A stretch of DNA of 64,000 nt from positions 2,976,001 to 3,040,000 of the forward strand of contig NZ_CP125655.1 of NCBI RefSeq assembly GCF_030053835.1, in the 5' to 3' direction. The translations under genes were made by a program, and so were the position numbers. The first letter of the stretch is position 1, and each line of letters begins with the position of its first letter. This document shows, piece after piece, positions 40,842 to 49,318 of this stretch. The notes below the pieces were generated by a model. It had not been told where the DNA came from, made no database searches, and saw only the letters and a list, made by a program, of their open reading frames with translations. Origin of the DNA: Cellulomonas sp. ES6 (lineage in GTDB: Bacteria; Actinomycetota; Actinomycetes; Actinomycetales; Cellulomonadaceae).

Positions 40842-40857
40842 CGTGACGGCAGTCACG
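40842..40857. promoter_or_regulatory. CRP/GlxR-like site 4
   Basis: CGTGACGGCAGTCACG: a palindrome with the same GTGA-N6-TCAC core, its centre 50 bases from site 3. It lies 69 bases before the HAIR element. Confidence 0.6.
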
Positions 40858-40925
40858 AGCGGGCGGTGCCCGGGCGCGCGGTGTCGTACCGCCCCGCACC
40901 GGCGCCCCGACTGCTCGACGCGCAG

Positions 40926-40948
40926 AGTTGAGCGGAATAGGCTCAACT
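40926..40948. promoter_or_regulatory. HAIR element (HspR operator) for clpB
   Basis: AGTTGAGC, seven bases, GCTCAACT: perfect 8-base arms with the seven-base spacer of the HspR inverted repeat (consensus CTTGAGT-N7-ACTCAAG). It lies 71 bases upstream of clpB and predicts heat-shock control by HspR. Confidence 0.82.
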
Positions 40949-41019
40949 TCGACCGGGTTGCACCGGAGGCACGCGGCGGCCCGACCGGGACGTCCGGACG
41001 CCACGCACGGAGGGGAACG

Positions 41020-43620
41020 ATGGACGCGAAGCTCACCACCAAGTCGCAGGAGGCCATCGGCGACGCCATCCAGCAGGCGGCCGCCGCGGGGAACCCGCAG
41101 CTCGAGCCGGCCCACCTGCTGAACGCGCTGCTCGCCCAGGAGGGCGGCGTAGCGAACGGCCTGCTCGACGCGGTCGGTGCCGACCGCCAGGCGCTCGGCC
41201 GCGCCGTGCGCGCCATCCTCGTCGGCCTGCCCGCCGCGAGCGGCTCGTCCGTCGCGCAGCCGACGGCCTCCCGCGCCACGGCCACCGCGATCGAGGCCGC
41301 CTCGGCGGAGGCGCGCACGCTCGGGGACGACTACGTCTCCACCGAGCACCTGCTGCTCGGCCTGGCCGCCGGGCAGTCCGGCGTGGCCGACGCCCTGCGC
41401 GCGCAGGGCGCCTCCCGCGACGCGCTGGCCGCCGCGCTGCCGTCCGTCCGCGGGTCCGCGCGCGTCACGAGCCCGAACCCCGAGGGCACCTACAAGGCGC
41501 TCGAGCAGTACGGCGTCGACCTCACGCAGCGCGCCCGCGACGGGAGGCTCGACCCGGTCATCGGCCGCGACGCCGAGATCCGCCGCGTCATCCAGGTGCT
41601 GTCCCGCCGCACCAAGAACAACCCCGTCCTCATCGGCGAGCCGGGCGTCGGCAAGACCGCCGTGGTGGAGGGCCTCGCCCAGCGCATCGTCGCGGGCGAC
41701 GTGCCGGAGTCCCTGCGCGGCAAGCGCCTCGTGTCGCTGGACCTCGCCGCGATGGTCGCCGGTGCCAAGTACCGCGGCGAGTTCGAGGAGCGCCTCAAGG
41801 CCGTCCTGGAGGAGATCACCTCGTCCGAGGGCGAGGTCGTCACGTTCATCGACGAGCTGCACACCGTCGTCGGCGCGGGCGCCGGGGGCGAGGGCGCGAT
41901 GGACGCGGGCAACATGCTCAAGCCGATGCTGGCCCGCGGGGAGCTCCGCCTCGTCGGCGCCACGACGCTGGACGAGTACCGCGAGCGCATCGAGAAGGAC
42001 CCCGCCCTGGAGCGCCGGTTCCAGCAGGTCTTCGTCGGCGAGCCGTCCGTGGAGGACACCGTCGCGATCCTGCGCGGCCTCAAGGAGCGCTACGAGGCGC
42101 ACCACAAGGTGACGATCTCGGACGCCGCCCTGGTGGCCGCCGCCGCGCTGTCCGACCGCTACATCACCGGCCGGCAGCTCCCCGACAAGGCGATCGACCT
42201 GGTGGACGAGGCCGCGTCCCGCCTGCGGATGGAGCTCGACTCCTCCCCGGTCGAGATCGACGAGCTCCAGCGCGCCGTGACCCGGCTGGAGATGGAGGAG
42301 GTCGTGCTGTCCGAGGCGGACGACCCGGCCTCGCGCGAGCGGCTCGAGAAGCTGCGCGCCGACCTGGCGGACCGCCGCGAGGAGCTCGCGGGGCTGACCG
42401 CTCGCTGGGAGAAGGAGAAGGCCGGGCACAACCTGGTCGGCGACCTCAAGGCCCGCCTCGACGAGCTGCGCTCCACCGCGGACCGCCTGCTGCGCGAGGG
42501 CGACCTCGCGGGCGCGGCCCGGCTCCAGTACGGCGAGATCCCGGCCGTGGAGCAGGAGATCGCCGCCGCCGAGGAGCGGGAGCGCGCCGAGGAGACCGGC
42601 AGCGTCGAGGCGCCGATGATCGCGGACAAGGTCGGCCCGGACGAGATCGCCGAGGTCGTCGCCGCGTGGACCGGCATCCCCGCCGGCCGCCTGCTGGAGG
42701 GCGAGACCGCCAAGCTCCTGCGCATGGAGGAGGTCATCGGCGAGCGCCTCATCGGGCAGCGCGCCGCGGTCGCGGCCGTCTCCGACGCCGTCCGCCGGTC
42801 GCGCGCGGGCATCGCCGACCCCGACCGGCCCACCGGGTCGTTCCTGTTCCTCGGCCCGACGGGCGTCGGGAAGACCGAGCTCGCCAAGGCGCTCGCGGAC
42901 TTCCTGTTCGACGACGAGCGCGCCATGGTCCGGATCGACATGTCCGAGTACGCCGAGCGGCACTCCGTCGCGCGCCTCATCGGGGCGCCCCCGGGGTACG
43001 TCGGCTACGAGGAGGGCGGTCAGCTCACGGAGGCCGTCCGCCGGCGCCCGTACTCGGTGCTGCTGCTGGACGAGGTCGAGAAGGCGCACCCCGAGGTCTT
43101 CGACATCCTGCTGCAGGTGCTCGACGACGGCCGCCTGACGGACGGCCAGGGCCGCACGGTCGACTTCCGGAACGTCATCCTGGTGCTGACGTCGAACCTC
43201 GGCTCGCAGCACCTCGTCGACCCGCTGCTCGACCCCGAGCAGCGGCGGGCGGGCGTGATGGAGGCCGTGCGCGCCGCGTTCAAGCCGGAGTTCCTCAACC
43301 GGCTCGACGACATCGTCCTGTTCGACCCGCTGTCGCTCGAGGAGATCGGGCGGATCGTCGACCTGCAGGTCGCGTCGCTCGCGGCGCGGCTGCGGGACCG
43401 GCGGCTCACGCTCGACGTCGACCCGGCGGCGCGCGAGTGGCTGGCGATCGAGGGCTTCGACCCCGCGTACGGCGCCCGGCCGCTGCGCCGGCTGGTGCAG
43501 CGCGAGATCGGCGACAAGCTCGCGCGGCTGCTGCTCGCGGGCGAGGTGCACGACGGCGACACGGTGCGCGTGACGCGCGCGCCGGACGGCGGCACCGGGC
43601 TGGTCCTCACGCGGGCCTGA
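41020..43620 (+). CDS. clpB: ClpB disaggregase chaperone
   Basis: An 866-residue cytoplasmic AAA+ chaperone that, with DnaK, extracts proteins from aggregates. It has a double Clp-N domain (1-145), a first AAA domain with Walker [10 protein letters not shown] at about 207-215 and Walker [16 protein letters not shown], the middle coiled coil (about 400-525) with [20 protein letters not shown], and a second AAA domain with Walker [10 protein letters not shown] at about 612-620 and [20 protein letters not shown]. The length is normal for ClpB. ATG 41020 follows GGAGGGG. The HAIR element upstream points to HspR control; dnaK and hspR are not in this window. Confidence 0.97.
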   Translation: MDAKLTTKSQEAIGDAIQQAAAAGNPQLEPAHLLNALLAQEGGVANGLLDAVGADRQALGRAVRAILVGLPAASGSSVAQPTASRATATAIEAASAEARTLGDDYVSTEHLLLGLAAGQSGVADALRAQGASRDALAAALPSVRGSARVTSPNPEGTYKALEQYGVDLTQRARDGRLDPVIGRDAEIRRVIQVLSRRTKNNPVLIGEPGVGKTAVVEGLAQRIVAGDVPESLRGKRLVSLDLAAMVAGAKYRGEFEERLKAVLEEITSSEGEVVTFIDELHTVVGAGAGGEGAMDAGNMLKPMLARGELRLVGATTLDEYRERIEKDPALERRFQQVFVGEPSVEDTVAILRGLKERYEAHHKVTISDAALVAAAALSDRYITGRQLPDKAIDLVDEAASRLRMELDSSPVEIDELQRAVTRLEMEEVVLSEADDPASRERLEKLRADLADRREELAGLTARWEKEKAGHNLVGDLKARLDELRSTADRLLREGDLAGAARLQYGEIPAVEQEIAAAEERERAEETGSVEAPMIADKVGPDEIAEVVAAWTGIPAGRLLEGETAKLLRMEEVIGERLIGQRAAVAAVSDAVRRSRAGIADPDRPTGSFLFLGPTGVGKTELAKALADFLFDDERAMVRIDMSEYAERHSVARLIGAPPGYVGYEEGGQLTEAVRRRPYSVLLLDEVEKAHPEVFDILLQVLDDGRLTDGQGRTVDFRNVILVLTSNLGSQHLVDPLLDPEQRRAGVMEAVRAAFKPEFLNRLDDIVLFDPLSLEEIGRIVDLQVASLAARLRDRRLTLDVDPAAREWLAIEGFDPAYGARPLRRLVQREIGDKLARLLLAGEVHDGDTVRVTRAPDGGTGLVLTRA

Positions 43621-43629
43621 CGGCGGTGT

Positions 43630-43664
43630 GCGGGTGGTGTGCACGACCTGTGCACGCCGCCCGC
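43630..43664 (+). terminator. Hairpin terminator after clpB
   Basis: GCGGGTGGTGTGCAC (43630-43644) pairs along 15 positions (two G-U) with 43650-43664 around a five-base loop, starting 10 bases after the clpB stop. No T-tract. Confidence 0.7.
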
Positions 43665-43717
43665 GCCGCCGCGCCCCGGCGGGCCCGTGACGTCGGGCCG
43701 TGCGACCATCGGGGGCC

Positions 43718-44392
43718 ATGGACACCGCCCTCGCCCTGGCCGCCCGCGCCGCCGCGCCCGCGTCCTCGCCCGAGCTGACCGGGCTGGCCGGCTGGGTGGT
43801 GAGCGTCGTCGAGGCGCTCGGACCCGCCGGCGTCGGCCTGCTGGTGGCGCTGGAGAACCTGTTCCCGCCGATCCCGTCCGAGGTCGTGCTGCCGGTGGCC
43901 GGCTACGTGGCCAGCCAGGGCGACATGCACGTCGGCTGGGCGGTGGTGGGCGCCACGGTCGGCGCGGTCGCCGGCGCCTGGGTGCTGTACGGCCTCGGCG
44001 TCTGGCTCGGCCGGGAGCGGCTGCGCCGGTGGCTGGAGCGGATCCCGCTCATGGAGGTCGAGGACCTCGACCGCGCCGAGTCGTGGTTCGTCCGGCACGG
44101 CGGCGCGGCGGTGCTCGTCGGGCGCTGCGTCCCGGTCGTCCGGTCGCTGGTGTCCGTCCCGGCCGGCCTGGAGCGGATGCCGCAGGTCCGGTTCCTCGTC
44201 TACACCGCGCTCGGCAGCGCCGTGTGGAACTCGGCCCTGGTGGTCTCGGGCTACGTGCTCGGCGAGCAGTGGGAGGACGTCGGCCACTACTCCGACTACA
44301 TCAACTACGCCGTGTACGCGGCGATCGTGGTCATCGTCGTGCGGTTCGTGTGGACGCGGCTGCGCCGCCGCCGGCTCGCCGCGCGGGGCTGA
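43718..44392 (+). CDS. DedA-family membrane protein
   Basis: A 224-residue DedA/VTT-domain protein. The signature ENLFPPIPSEVVLPVAGYVA lies at about residues 47-66. Next come a glycine-rich membrane segment (VGATVGAVAGAWVLYGLG), the VGRCVPVVRSLVSVPAGLER segment with the conserved R-x3-P/G elements, and two C-terminal membrane helices ending RLRRRRLAARG. DedA proteins include undecaprenyl-phosphate and lipid translocases that keep the envelope intact; the precise lipid here is unknown. ATG 43718 has GGGGG upstream. A bidirectional hairpin overlaps its stop. Confidence 0.92.
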   Translation: MDTALALAARAAAPASSPELTGLAGWVVSVVEALGPAGVGLLVALENLFPPIPSEVVLPVAGYVASQGDMHVGWAVVGATVGAVAGAWVLYGLGVWLGRERLRRWLERIPLMEVEDLDRAESWFVRHGGAAVLVGRCVPVVRSLVSVPAGLERMPQVRFLVYTALGSAVWNSALVVSGYVLGEQWEDVGHYSDYINYAVYAAIVVIVVRFVWTRLRRRRLAARG

Positions 44393-44403
44393 CCCCGCGC
44401 GGC
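44378..44403. terminator. Bidirectional hairpin between dedA and the convergent flavoprotein gene
   Basis: GCCGCGCGGGG (44378-44388), CTGA loop, CCCCGCGCGGC (44393-44403): a perfect 11-base stem that includes the dedA stop codon and lies 11 bases from the stop of the convergent gene, serving both. Confidence 0.75.
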
Positions 44404-44413
44404 GTCCCCGCCG

Positions 44414-45493
44414 TCAGCCGAACAGCTCCGCCATGGCGGACGAGTACAGGTCGGCGCCCTTGATGCGGCTCGTCTCCTCCGCCCCGAGGATGCGGTGCGC
44501 GCCGGCCTCGTCGACGACCTGCGAGGCGCCCCCGGTGCGGCCCAGCGGGAGCACGATCCGCTCGGGCGCCGGGGTGTAGGCCGCCGAGGGCGTGCCGCCC
44601 TCGACGAGCGCCCGGATGTTCGCCGCGACCACCGCGGCGTGGTCGCGCGCCGCGGAGGCCCGCTTCGACTCGCGCACGTCGGTGATGTCGCCGACCGCGA
44701 ACACCGTCGGGAACCCCGTCAGCGCGAGGGTGTCGTCCACCCGCACCTCGCCGAGCCCGTTGCGGACGCCGGCCAGGTAGTCGCTCGCGGGCAGGTTGCC
44801 GTAGCACCGGAACCACATCTGCGCCTCGACGCGCTCGCCGGCCTCGGTGTCGACGACGAACGGCTCGTGCACCCCGACGTCCACCGGCGGCAGGTACCCG
44901 AGGCGGGACCCGAACAGGAACTGCACCCGGCCGTCGAGCTGGTCCCGGACGGCGGCGCGCAGCTCCGGCAGGTAGTCCTCGGAGGTCAGCGCGTCGTCGG
45001 CCTGGTCCACGACCGTGACCGCCAGGTGCGGGTAGGCGTCGAGCAGCTCGCCCACCAGCTCGAGCCCGACCGCGCCGGCGCCCACCACGAGCACGCGCTC
45101 GGCCCGCGCGAGGCCGTCGCGCATCCGGGCGAGGCGCGCCCGCGCGACGCCGGTGTCCGACTCGATGAACTTCGCGGGGAACGGGTACGAGGTGCCCGTG
45201 GCGAGCACCAGGTAGTCGGCGTCGAGGCTCGTGCCGTCGCCGAGCTGCACCCCGCTGGACGTGGCGCGCTCGACGCGCTGCTGCACGACGTGCCCGCGCT
45301 CGAGCAGCCGGTCGTAGCCGAAGAACACCCGCGACTCCCAGACCGGGTCGACCGCCGCCCGCAGCGCCGCGGAGGCGTGCACGAACGCGTCCTTGGGCTC
45401 CACCAGCACGACGTCCGCCACGTCGTCCAGGAGCGAGGCGACCCGCGCCCCGCCGTACCCGCCCCCGACCACGACGACCCGTGGTGCTGCCAT
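44414..45493 (-). CDS. FAD-dependent pyridine nucleotide-disulphide oxidoreductase (NDH-2/FSP1-like)
   Basis: A 359-residue flavoprotein. The N-terminal FAD-binding VVVVGGGYGGARVASLLDD lies at residues 5-23. The second Rossmann fold for NAD(P)H has VLVVGAGAVGLELVGELLDA at about 137-156. FAD contact ATGTSYPFP and the late FPTVFAVGDITDV (Asp contacting FAD) are typical. There is no redox CxxxxC pair. Size and layout match the NDH-2/AIF2 (FSP1)-like group that reduces quinones, whose members are about 360-430 aa. ATG 45493 follows GGAGGCAGGG. The gene has no operon partner, and the quinone role is inferred. Confidence 0.88.
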   Translation of the reverse strand: MAAPRVVVVGGGYGGARVASLLDDVADVVLVEPKDAFVHASAALRAAVDPVWESRVFFGYDRLLERGHVVQQRVERATSSGVQLGDGTSLDADYLVLATGTSYPFPAKFIESDTGVARARLARMRDGLARAERVLVVGAGAVGLELVGELLDAYPHLAVTVVDQADDALTSEDYLPELRAAVRDQLDGRVQFLFGSRLGYLPPVDVGVHEPFVVDTEAGERVEAQMWFRCYGNLPASDYLAGVRNGLGEVRVDDTLALTGFPTVFAVGDITDVRESKRASAARDHAAVVAANIRALVEGGTPSAAYTPAPERIVLPLGRTGGASQVVDEAGAHRILGAEETSRIKGADLYSSAMAELFG

Positions 45494-45520
45494 GTCCCTG
45501 CCTCCGTCTCGCCCGTTCGT

Positions 45521-45541
45521 GGCGGCGCGCGCCGCGCCGCC
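45521..45541 (-). terminator. Hairpin after the first GH3 gene
   Basis: GGCGGCGCG, CGC loop, CGCGCCGCC: a perfect 9-base stem 69 bases beyond the GH3 stop and upstream of the flavoprotein gene. Confidence 0.5.
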
Positions 45542-45609
45542 GGGCACCAGCGTGCCACCCGCCCCGGTGTGCCGACCGGGACCCACGGCCCTGCCTGCCA
45601 CGGCCGGCG

Positions 45610-47892
45610 TCAGGCCGCGCGCGCCTCCGCGACCAGGGCGTCGAGCCGCGCCAGGTCGAAGCCCGCCATGCCGAACCCGACGACCACGCGCACCGGCATG
45701 TCGCCGATCATCGCGAGCATCCCCGGGTCGAGGTCGGCGGTCGCGGACGTGAGCTCCGGCCCCAGCAGGCGTGCGCCGACCGGGTGGGCGAGCCACTCGT
45801 TCACCGTGGAGTCCGCGGTGACCTCGCTCCACAGCGGCTCACCGGTCACGGTCACCTCCGCCGTACCGCGGACGTCCCGCGAGGAGGCGCCGACCTCGAC
45901 GACCGTGCGGCCGCCGCCGACCACCCAGCGCCGCAGGCCGGGGTGCCAGTACGACAGGTCGCGCGCGCCGAGCGTCACGGCGACCGTGCGGGACTCGCCG
46001 GGCTCCAGCGCGACCTTGGCGAACGCCTTGAGCTCCCGGGTCGGCCGGACGACCGCGGCGTCGGGGTCGCCCACGTACACCTGGACGGTCTCCGCGCCCG
46101 CGACCGCGCCGGTGTTCGTCACCGTCACGGTCACCTCGACGGACGAGGCCGCGCCCTCGCCGCTGACCTCGGCGCGGACGCCGGAGTACGCGAACGTCGT
46201 GTACGACAGACCGTGGCCGAACGGGTACGCGACGTCCAGCAGGCGGGTGTCGTACCAGCGGTACCCCACCAGGACGCCCTCGCCGTAGCGGACGTGGCCG
46301 GCCTCGCCCGGGAAGCTGCCGAAGGCCGGGGTGTCCTCGAGGCGGTGCGGGACGGTCTCCGCGAGCCGCCCGGACGGGTTCCGGACGCCCAGCAGCAGGT
46401 CCGCGACGGCCGAGCCGCCGGCCTGGCCGCCGAGCCACGTCTCCAGCACGGCGGCGGCGTCGTCCTGCCACTCCACGGTCACCGCGGAGCCGTTCGCGAG
46501 CACCACGACGACGCGGGGGTTGACCGCGGCGACGGCGCGCAGCACGGCGAGCTGGTTGGCGGGGAGCCCCAGGTGCGTGCGGTCGTAGCCCTCCGACTCG
46601 TCCGGGGCGGGCAGCCCGAGGAACAGCAGCACCGTCCCGGCGCCCCGCGCCGCCTCGACGGCCTCCGCCAGCAGCGCCGCGTCGTCCGCGTCCTGCGAGC
46701 CCGGCGCGCCGGCCACCGCGAACCCGGGCGCGAACGGCAGCTGGGTGCCGACGGCGGCGCGCAGCGCGGTCAGAGCGTCGTCGAGCCGCGTCGGGTTCAC
46801 CTGCGACGAGCCGGCGCCCTGGTAGCGCGGCGTGCGGGCGAACTCCCCGATGACGACGGCCGCCGCGGCGTCCTCGCGGGACAGCGGCAGCACGGGGGTG
46901 CCGTCGACGGGGTCGTTCTTCAGCAGCACGGAGCCGTCGGCCGCCGCCTCGCGGGCCAGCGCGTGGTGCGCGTCGACGTCGACGGTCCCGGGGTCGGCCA
47001 GCGCGGCCTGCGCGCGGGCGACCATCGTGAGCACCCGGCGGACCGCGACGTCGAGCACCGCCTCGTCCAGCCGGCCGTCGCGCACGGCCTCCACGACCAG
47101 CGCGTCGGTCCGGCCGCCGGTCGCCGGCATCTCCAGGTCGAGCCCGGCGGCGACCGCCGCGACCCGGTCGACGACGGCGCCCCAGTCCGACACCACGAGG
47201 CCCTCGAAGCCCCACTCGCCGCGCAGCAGGTCGGTCAGCAGCCACGGGTTCTGCGAGGCGTACGTGCCGTTGACCCGGTTGTACGAGCACATGACGGTCC
47301 ACGGCTGCGTGCGCGTGACCACGCGCTCGAACGCCGGCAGGTAGATCTCGCGCAGCGTGCGCTCGTCCACGTCGGCCGAGACGCGCATGCGGTCGGTCTC
47401 CTGGTTGTTCGCCGCGAAGTGCTTGAGCGACGTGCCGACGCCCTGCGACTGGACGCCCTCGACGAGCGCCGCCGCCAGGTCGCCGGCGAGCACCGGGTCC
47501 TCCGAGAAGTACTCGAAGTTCCGCCCGCACAGCGGCGACCGCTTGATGTTGACCCCGGGGCCCAGCAGCACGCCGACGGCGTTCGCGCGGGTCTCGACGC
47601 CCAGCGCCCGGCCGACGCGCCCGATCAGGTCCACGTCCCACGTCGAGGCCAGGGCGGTGGCCGGCGGGAAGCACGTCGCGGGCACGGAGCTGCCCAGCCC
47701 GAGGTGGTCGGCGCTCTCCGCCTGCTTGCGCAGGCCGTGCGGCCCGTCGGTGACCATCACCGGCGGGACGCCCAGGCGCGGGACGCCCTCGGTGTGCCAG
47801 AAGTCGGAGCCCGATGTCAGGGCGGCCTTCTCCTCGAGGGTGAGCTCGGACAGGACGCGGTCGATGTCGAACAGCGCGGGCGCGTCGGACAC
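45610..47892 (-). CDS. Family 3 glycoside hydrolase (beta-glucosidase type)
   Basis: A 760-residue cytoplasmic enzyme with no signal peptide. The N-terminal TIM barrel includes MVTDGPHGLRKQ, LLGPGVNIKRSPLCGRNFEY and KHFAANNQETDRMRVSADVD, and the nucleophile Asp236 in LVVSDWGAVVDR. The alpha/beta sandwich domain follows (about 300-560), then a fibronectin-III-like C-terminal domain (FGHGLSYTTFAYS, ETVQVYVGDPD). The layout is that of bacterial beta-glucosidases/xylosidases of GH3, usually 750-800 aa. GTG 47892 follows GAGGAGG. A TetR gene is divergent 170 bases away with a palindrome between, suggesting local control. Exact aryl or oligosaccharide substrate unknown. Confidence 0.94.
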   Translation of the reverse strand: MSDAPALFDIDRVLSELTLEEKAALTSGSDFWHTEGVPRLGVPPVMVTDGPHGLRKQAESADHLGLGSSVPATCFPPATALASTWDVDLIGRVGRALGVETRANAVGVLLGPGVNIKRSPLCGRNFEYFSEDPVLAGDLAAALVEGVQSQGVGTSLKHFAANNQETDRMRVSADVDERTLREIYLPAFERVVTRTQPWTVMCSYNRVNGTYASQNPWLLTDLLRGEWGFEGLVVSDWGAVVDRVAAVAAGLDLEMPATGGRTDALVVEAVRDGRLDEAVLDVAVRRVLTMVARAQAALADPGTVDVDAHHALAREAAADGSVLLKNDPVDGTPVLPLSREDAAAAVVIGEFARTPRYQGAGSSQVNPTRLDDALTALRAAVGTQLPFAPGFAVAGAPGSQDADDAALLAEAVEAARGAGTVLLFLGLPAPDESEGYDRTHLGLPANQLAVLRAVAAVNPRVVVVLANGSAVTVEWQDDAAAVLETWLGGQAGGSAVADLLLGVRNPSGRLAETVPHRLEDTPAFGSFPGEAGHVRYGEGVLVGYRWYDTRLLDVAYPFGHGLSYTTFAYSGVRAEVSGEGAASSVEVTVTVTNTGAVAGAETVQVYVGDPDAAVVRPTRELKAFAKVALEPGESRTVAVTLGARDLSYWHPGLRRWVVGGGRTVVEVGASSRDVRGTAEVTVTGEPLWSEVTADSTVNEWLAHPVGARLLGPELTSATADLDPGMLAMIGDMPVRVVVGFGMAGFDLARLDALVAEARAA

Positions 47893-47942
47893 GCGGCACC
47901 TCCTCGTGCGGGGTCGGTCGGACCCGGCCGAGCCTAACGGCT

Positions 47943-47964
47943 ATCCCGACCGTGCGGTAGGTAT
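47943..47964. promoter_or_regulatory. Candidate TetR operator in the GH3/tetR divergent region
   Basis: An imperfect 22-base palindrome, ACCG TG CGGT at the core and eight of ten pairs matching, between the two divergent genes. A minus-strand TAGGCT (47931-47936) just beyond it could be the GH3 -10. Confidence 0.5.
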
Positions 47965-48062
47965 TGCTGCGGTCGAGGGGGGCCGGGCCGCGGCCGCCTG
48001 TGAGACCCTGACCCCAGGACGGGCCCAGCGGCGGGACCCAGCGGGACGCGGGGGAGCGGCAG

Positions 48063-48665
48063 ATGGCGGTCGACGTGGAGCGCGGCTACGCCAAGGGCCG
48101 CGCCAAGCGGCGGGAGATCATCGACCGGGCGGTGACCCTGTTCGGGGAGGTCGGCTACCGCGGCGCCTCCCTGCGCGAGATCGCCGGGCGCTGCGGCATC
48201 TCCCACCCCGGGCTGCTGCACCACTTCCCGACGAAGGAGGCGCTCCTCCTCGCCGTGCTCGAGCACCGCGACGAGGTCGACAGCGTCTGGGTGGCCGGCG
48301 GGGACGACGACGACCCGGTCTCCGGCCTGCGGCGCCTGGTCGAGCTCGTGGAGCGCAACACCGGGCGCCGCCCGATCGTCGAGCTGTACGCGGTGCTCTC
48401 CGCGGAGGCGACGTCGGCGGACCACCCCGCGCACGACTACTTCCAGGACCGGTACCGCCGCGCGCTGGCCGCGGTCCGGTCGGCCTACGAGCGGGCGCGC
48501 GAGGCCGGCGCGCTCCGGGACGGCGTGGAACCCGGCACGGCGGCGCGGCACCTCGTGGCGCTCATGGACGGGCTGCAGGTGCAGTGGCTGCTGGACGACG
48601 GCGCCACGGACATGGTGGCCGTCGTCCGCGCCCACGTGAGCGCCCAGCTCGTCCGGCCGCTCTGA
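48063..48665 (+). CDS. TetR-family regulator divergent from GH3
   Basis: A 200-residue regulator. TetR helix-turn-helix at about 16-62 (REIIDRAVTLFGEVGYRGAS, then LREIAGRCGISHPGLLHHFP and TKEALL), then a ligand domain with AEATSADHPAHDYFQDRYRR, a segment I associate with TetR proteins of the C-terminal class found beside glycosidase genes. ATG 48063 has a weak GGGAGC upstream. It is divergent from the GH3 gene with a palindrome between, so it probably controls GH3 and itself. It ends one base from the convergent gene at 48667. Ligand, perhaps a sugar, unknown. Confidence 0.9.
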   Translation: MAVDVERGYAKGRAKRREIIDRAVTLFGEVGYRGASLREIAGRCGISHPGLLHHFPTKEALLLAVLEHRDEVDSVWVAGGDDDDPVSGLRRLVELVERNTGRRPIVELYAVLSAEATSADHPAHDYFQDRYRRALAAVRSAYERAREAGALRDGVEPGTAARHLVALMDGLQVQWLLDDGATDMVAVVRAHVSAQLVRPL

Positions 48666-48666
48666 C

Positions 48667-49317
48667 CTACCGGGAGGCGTCCAGCGCCGAGCCCGCCTCC
48701 GGGGAGGGCGGGACGAGCACGCACAGCCCCGTGCGGTCGCCGCGCGCCCACGACGACGCGCTCGGGGACCAGGCGACCATCCGGTAGCCCGCCGACTCCT
48801 CCGCCGCCGTCAGCTCGCACGCCGCCGACACCCGCGCCGCGGCCGCGTCCCGGCCGGGCCACGACGCGTCCCGGCCGAAGTCGTACTCCGTGACGACCTG
48901 CGCCGCGTGCACGTCCGCGCACGGCACCACGCGGACGCGGTCCACCGGGCCGTCCGCCGGCAGCTCCGCGAGGCAGCTGCCGGTCACGAGCTGCACGGCC
49001 CGCGCGTCCACCGGCTCCGCGACGTCCGCGGGCAGCGGCCGCGTGGCCAGGGCGGTGCCGACGCCGAGCGCCAGGAGCGCCGCCCACGCGAGCGTGCCGA
49101 CGGCCCCGAGCGCGGTGCCCGCGACCGCGAGCCCCCGCCCGCGGCGCGTCCCGCCGCGCGTGCGCCGCAGCCCGAGCACCCCGAGCACCAGCGCCGCCGG
49201 TCCCACCCCCAGCACCCCGGTGACGAGCGCCGCCACCGAGACCCCGTCCGTGGCCGCCGGCGGCGGACCCCAGCCGGGCGCGTAGTACGGCTCGGGGTAG
49301 GCGTACGGATCCGCCAC
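48667..49317 (-). CDS. DUF4190 / septum-formation-domain membrane protein
   Basis: A 216-residue protein. A Tyr/Pro-rich N-terminus (AYPEPYYAPGWGPPPA) is followed by two membrane helices of a DUF4190-type unit (about 26-48 and 62-86, separated by LRRTRGGTRRGRG). A C-terminal extracytoplasmic domain of about 120 residues has paired cysteines (SCLAELP, VPCADVHAAQVV, SAACEL, GLCVLV) and resembles the septum-formation domain, including the PC-x-HxxQV motif. The role is unknown; the family name is historical. GTG 49317 begins one base after the upstream stop, so the gene is coupled to the other DUF4190 gene. Confidence 0.82.
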   Translation of the reverse strand: MADPYAYPEPYYAPGWGPPPAATDGVSVAALVTGVLGVGPAALVLGVLGLRRTRGGTRRGRGLAVAGTALGAVGTLAWAALLALGVGTALATRPLPADVAEPVDARAVQLVTGSCLAELPADGPVDRVRVVPCADVHAAQVVTEYDFGRDASWPGRDAAAARVSAACELTAAEESAGYRMVAWSPSASSWARGDRTGLCVLVPPSPEAGSALDASR

Positions 49318-49318
49318 G

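Larger units (their letters stand above)
40378..41019. other. Long divergent regulatory region, 642 bases
   Basis: Lies between the synthase operon (minus) and clpB (plus). It holds four GTGA-N6-TCAC palindromes, a GTGTCATGACAC palindrome (40828-40839), the HAIR element and the clpB ribosome site. Short open frames here lack start context and codon bias; I see no gene. Confidence 0.75.
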
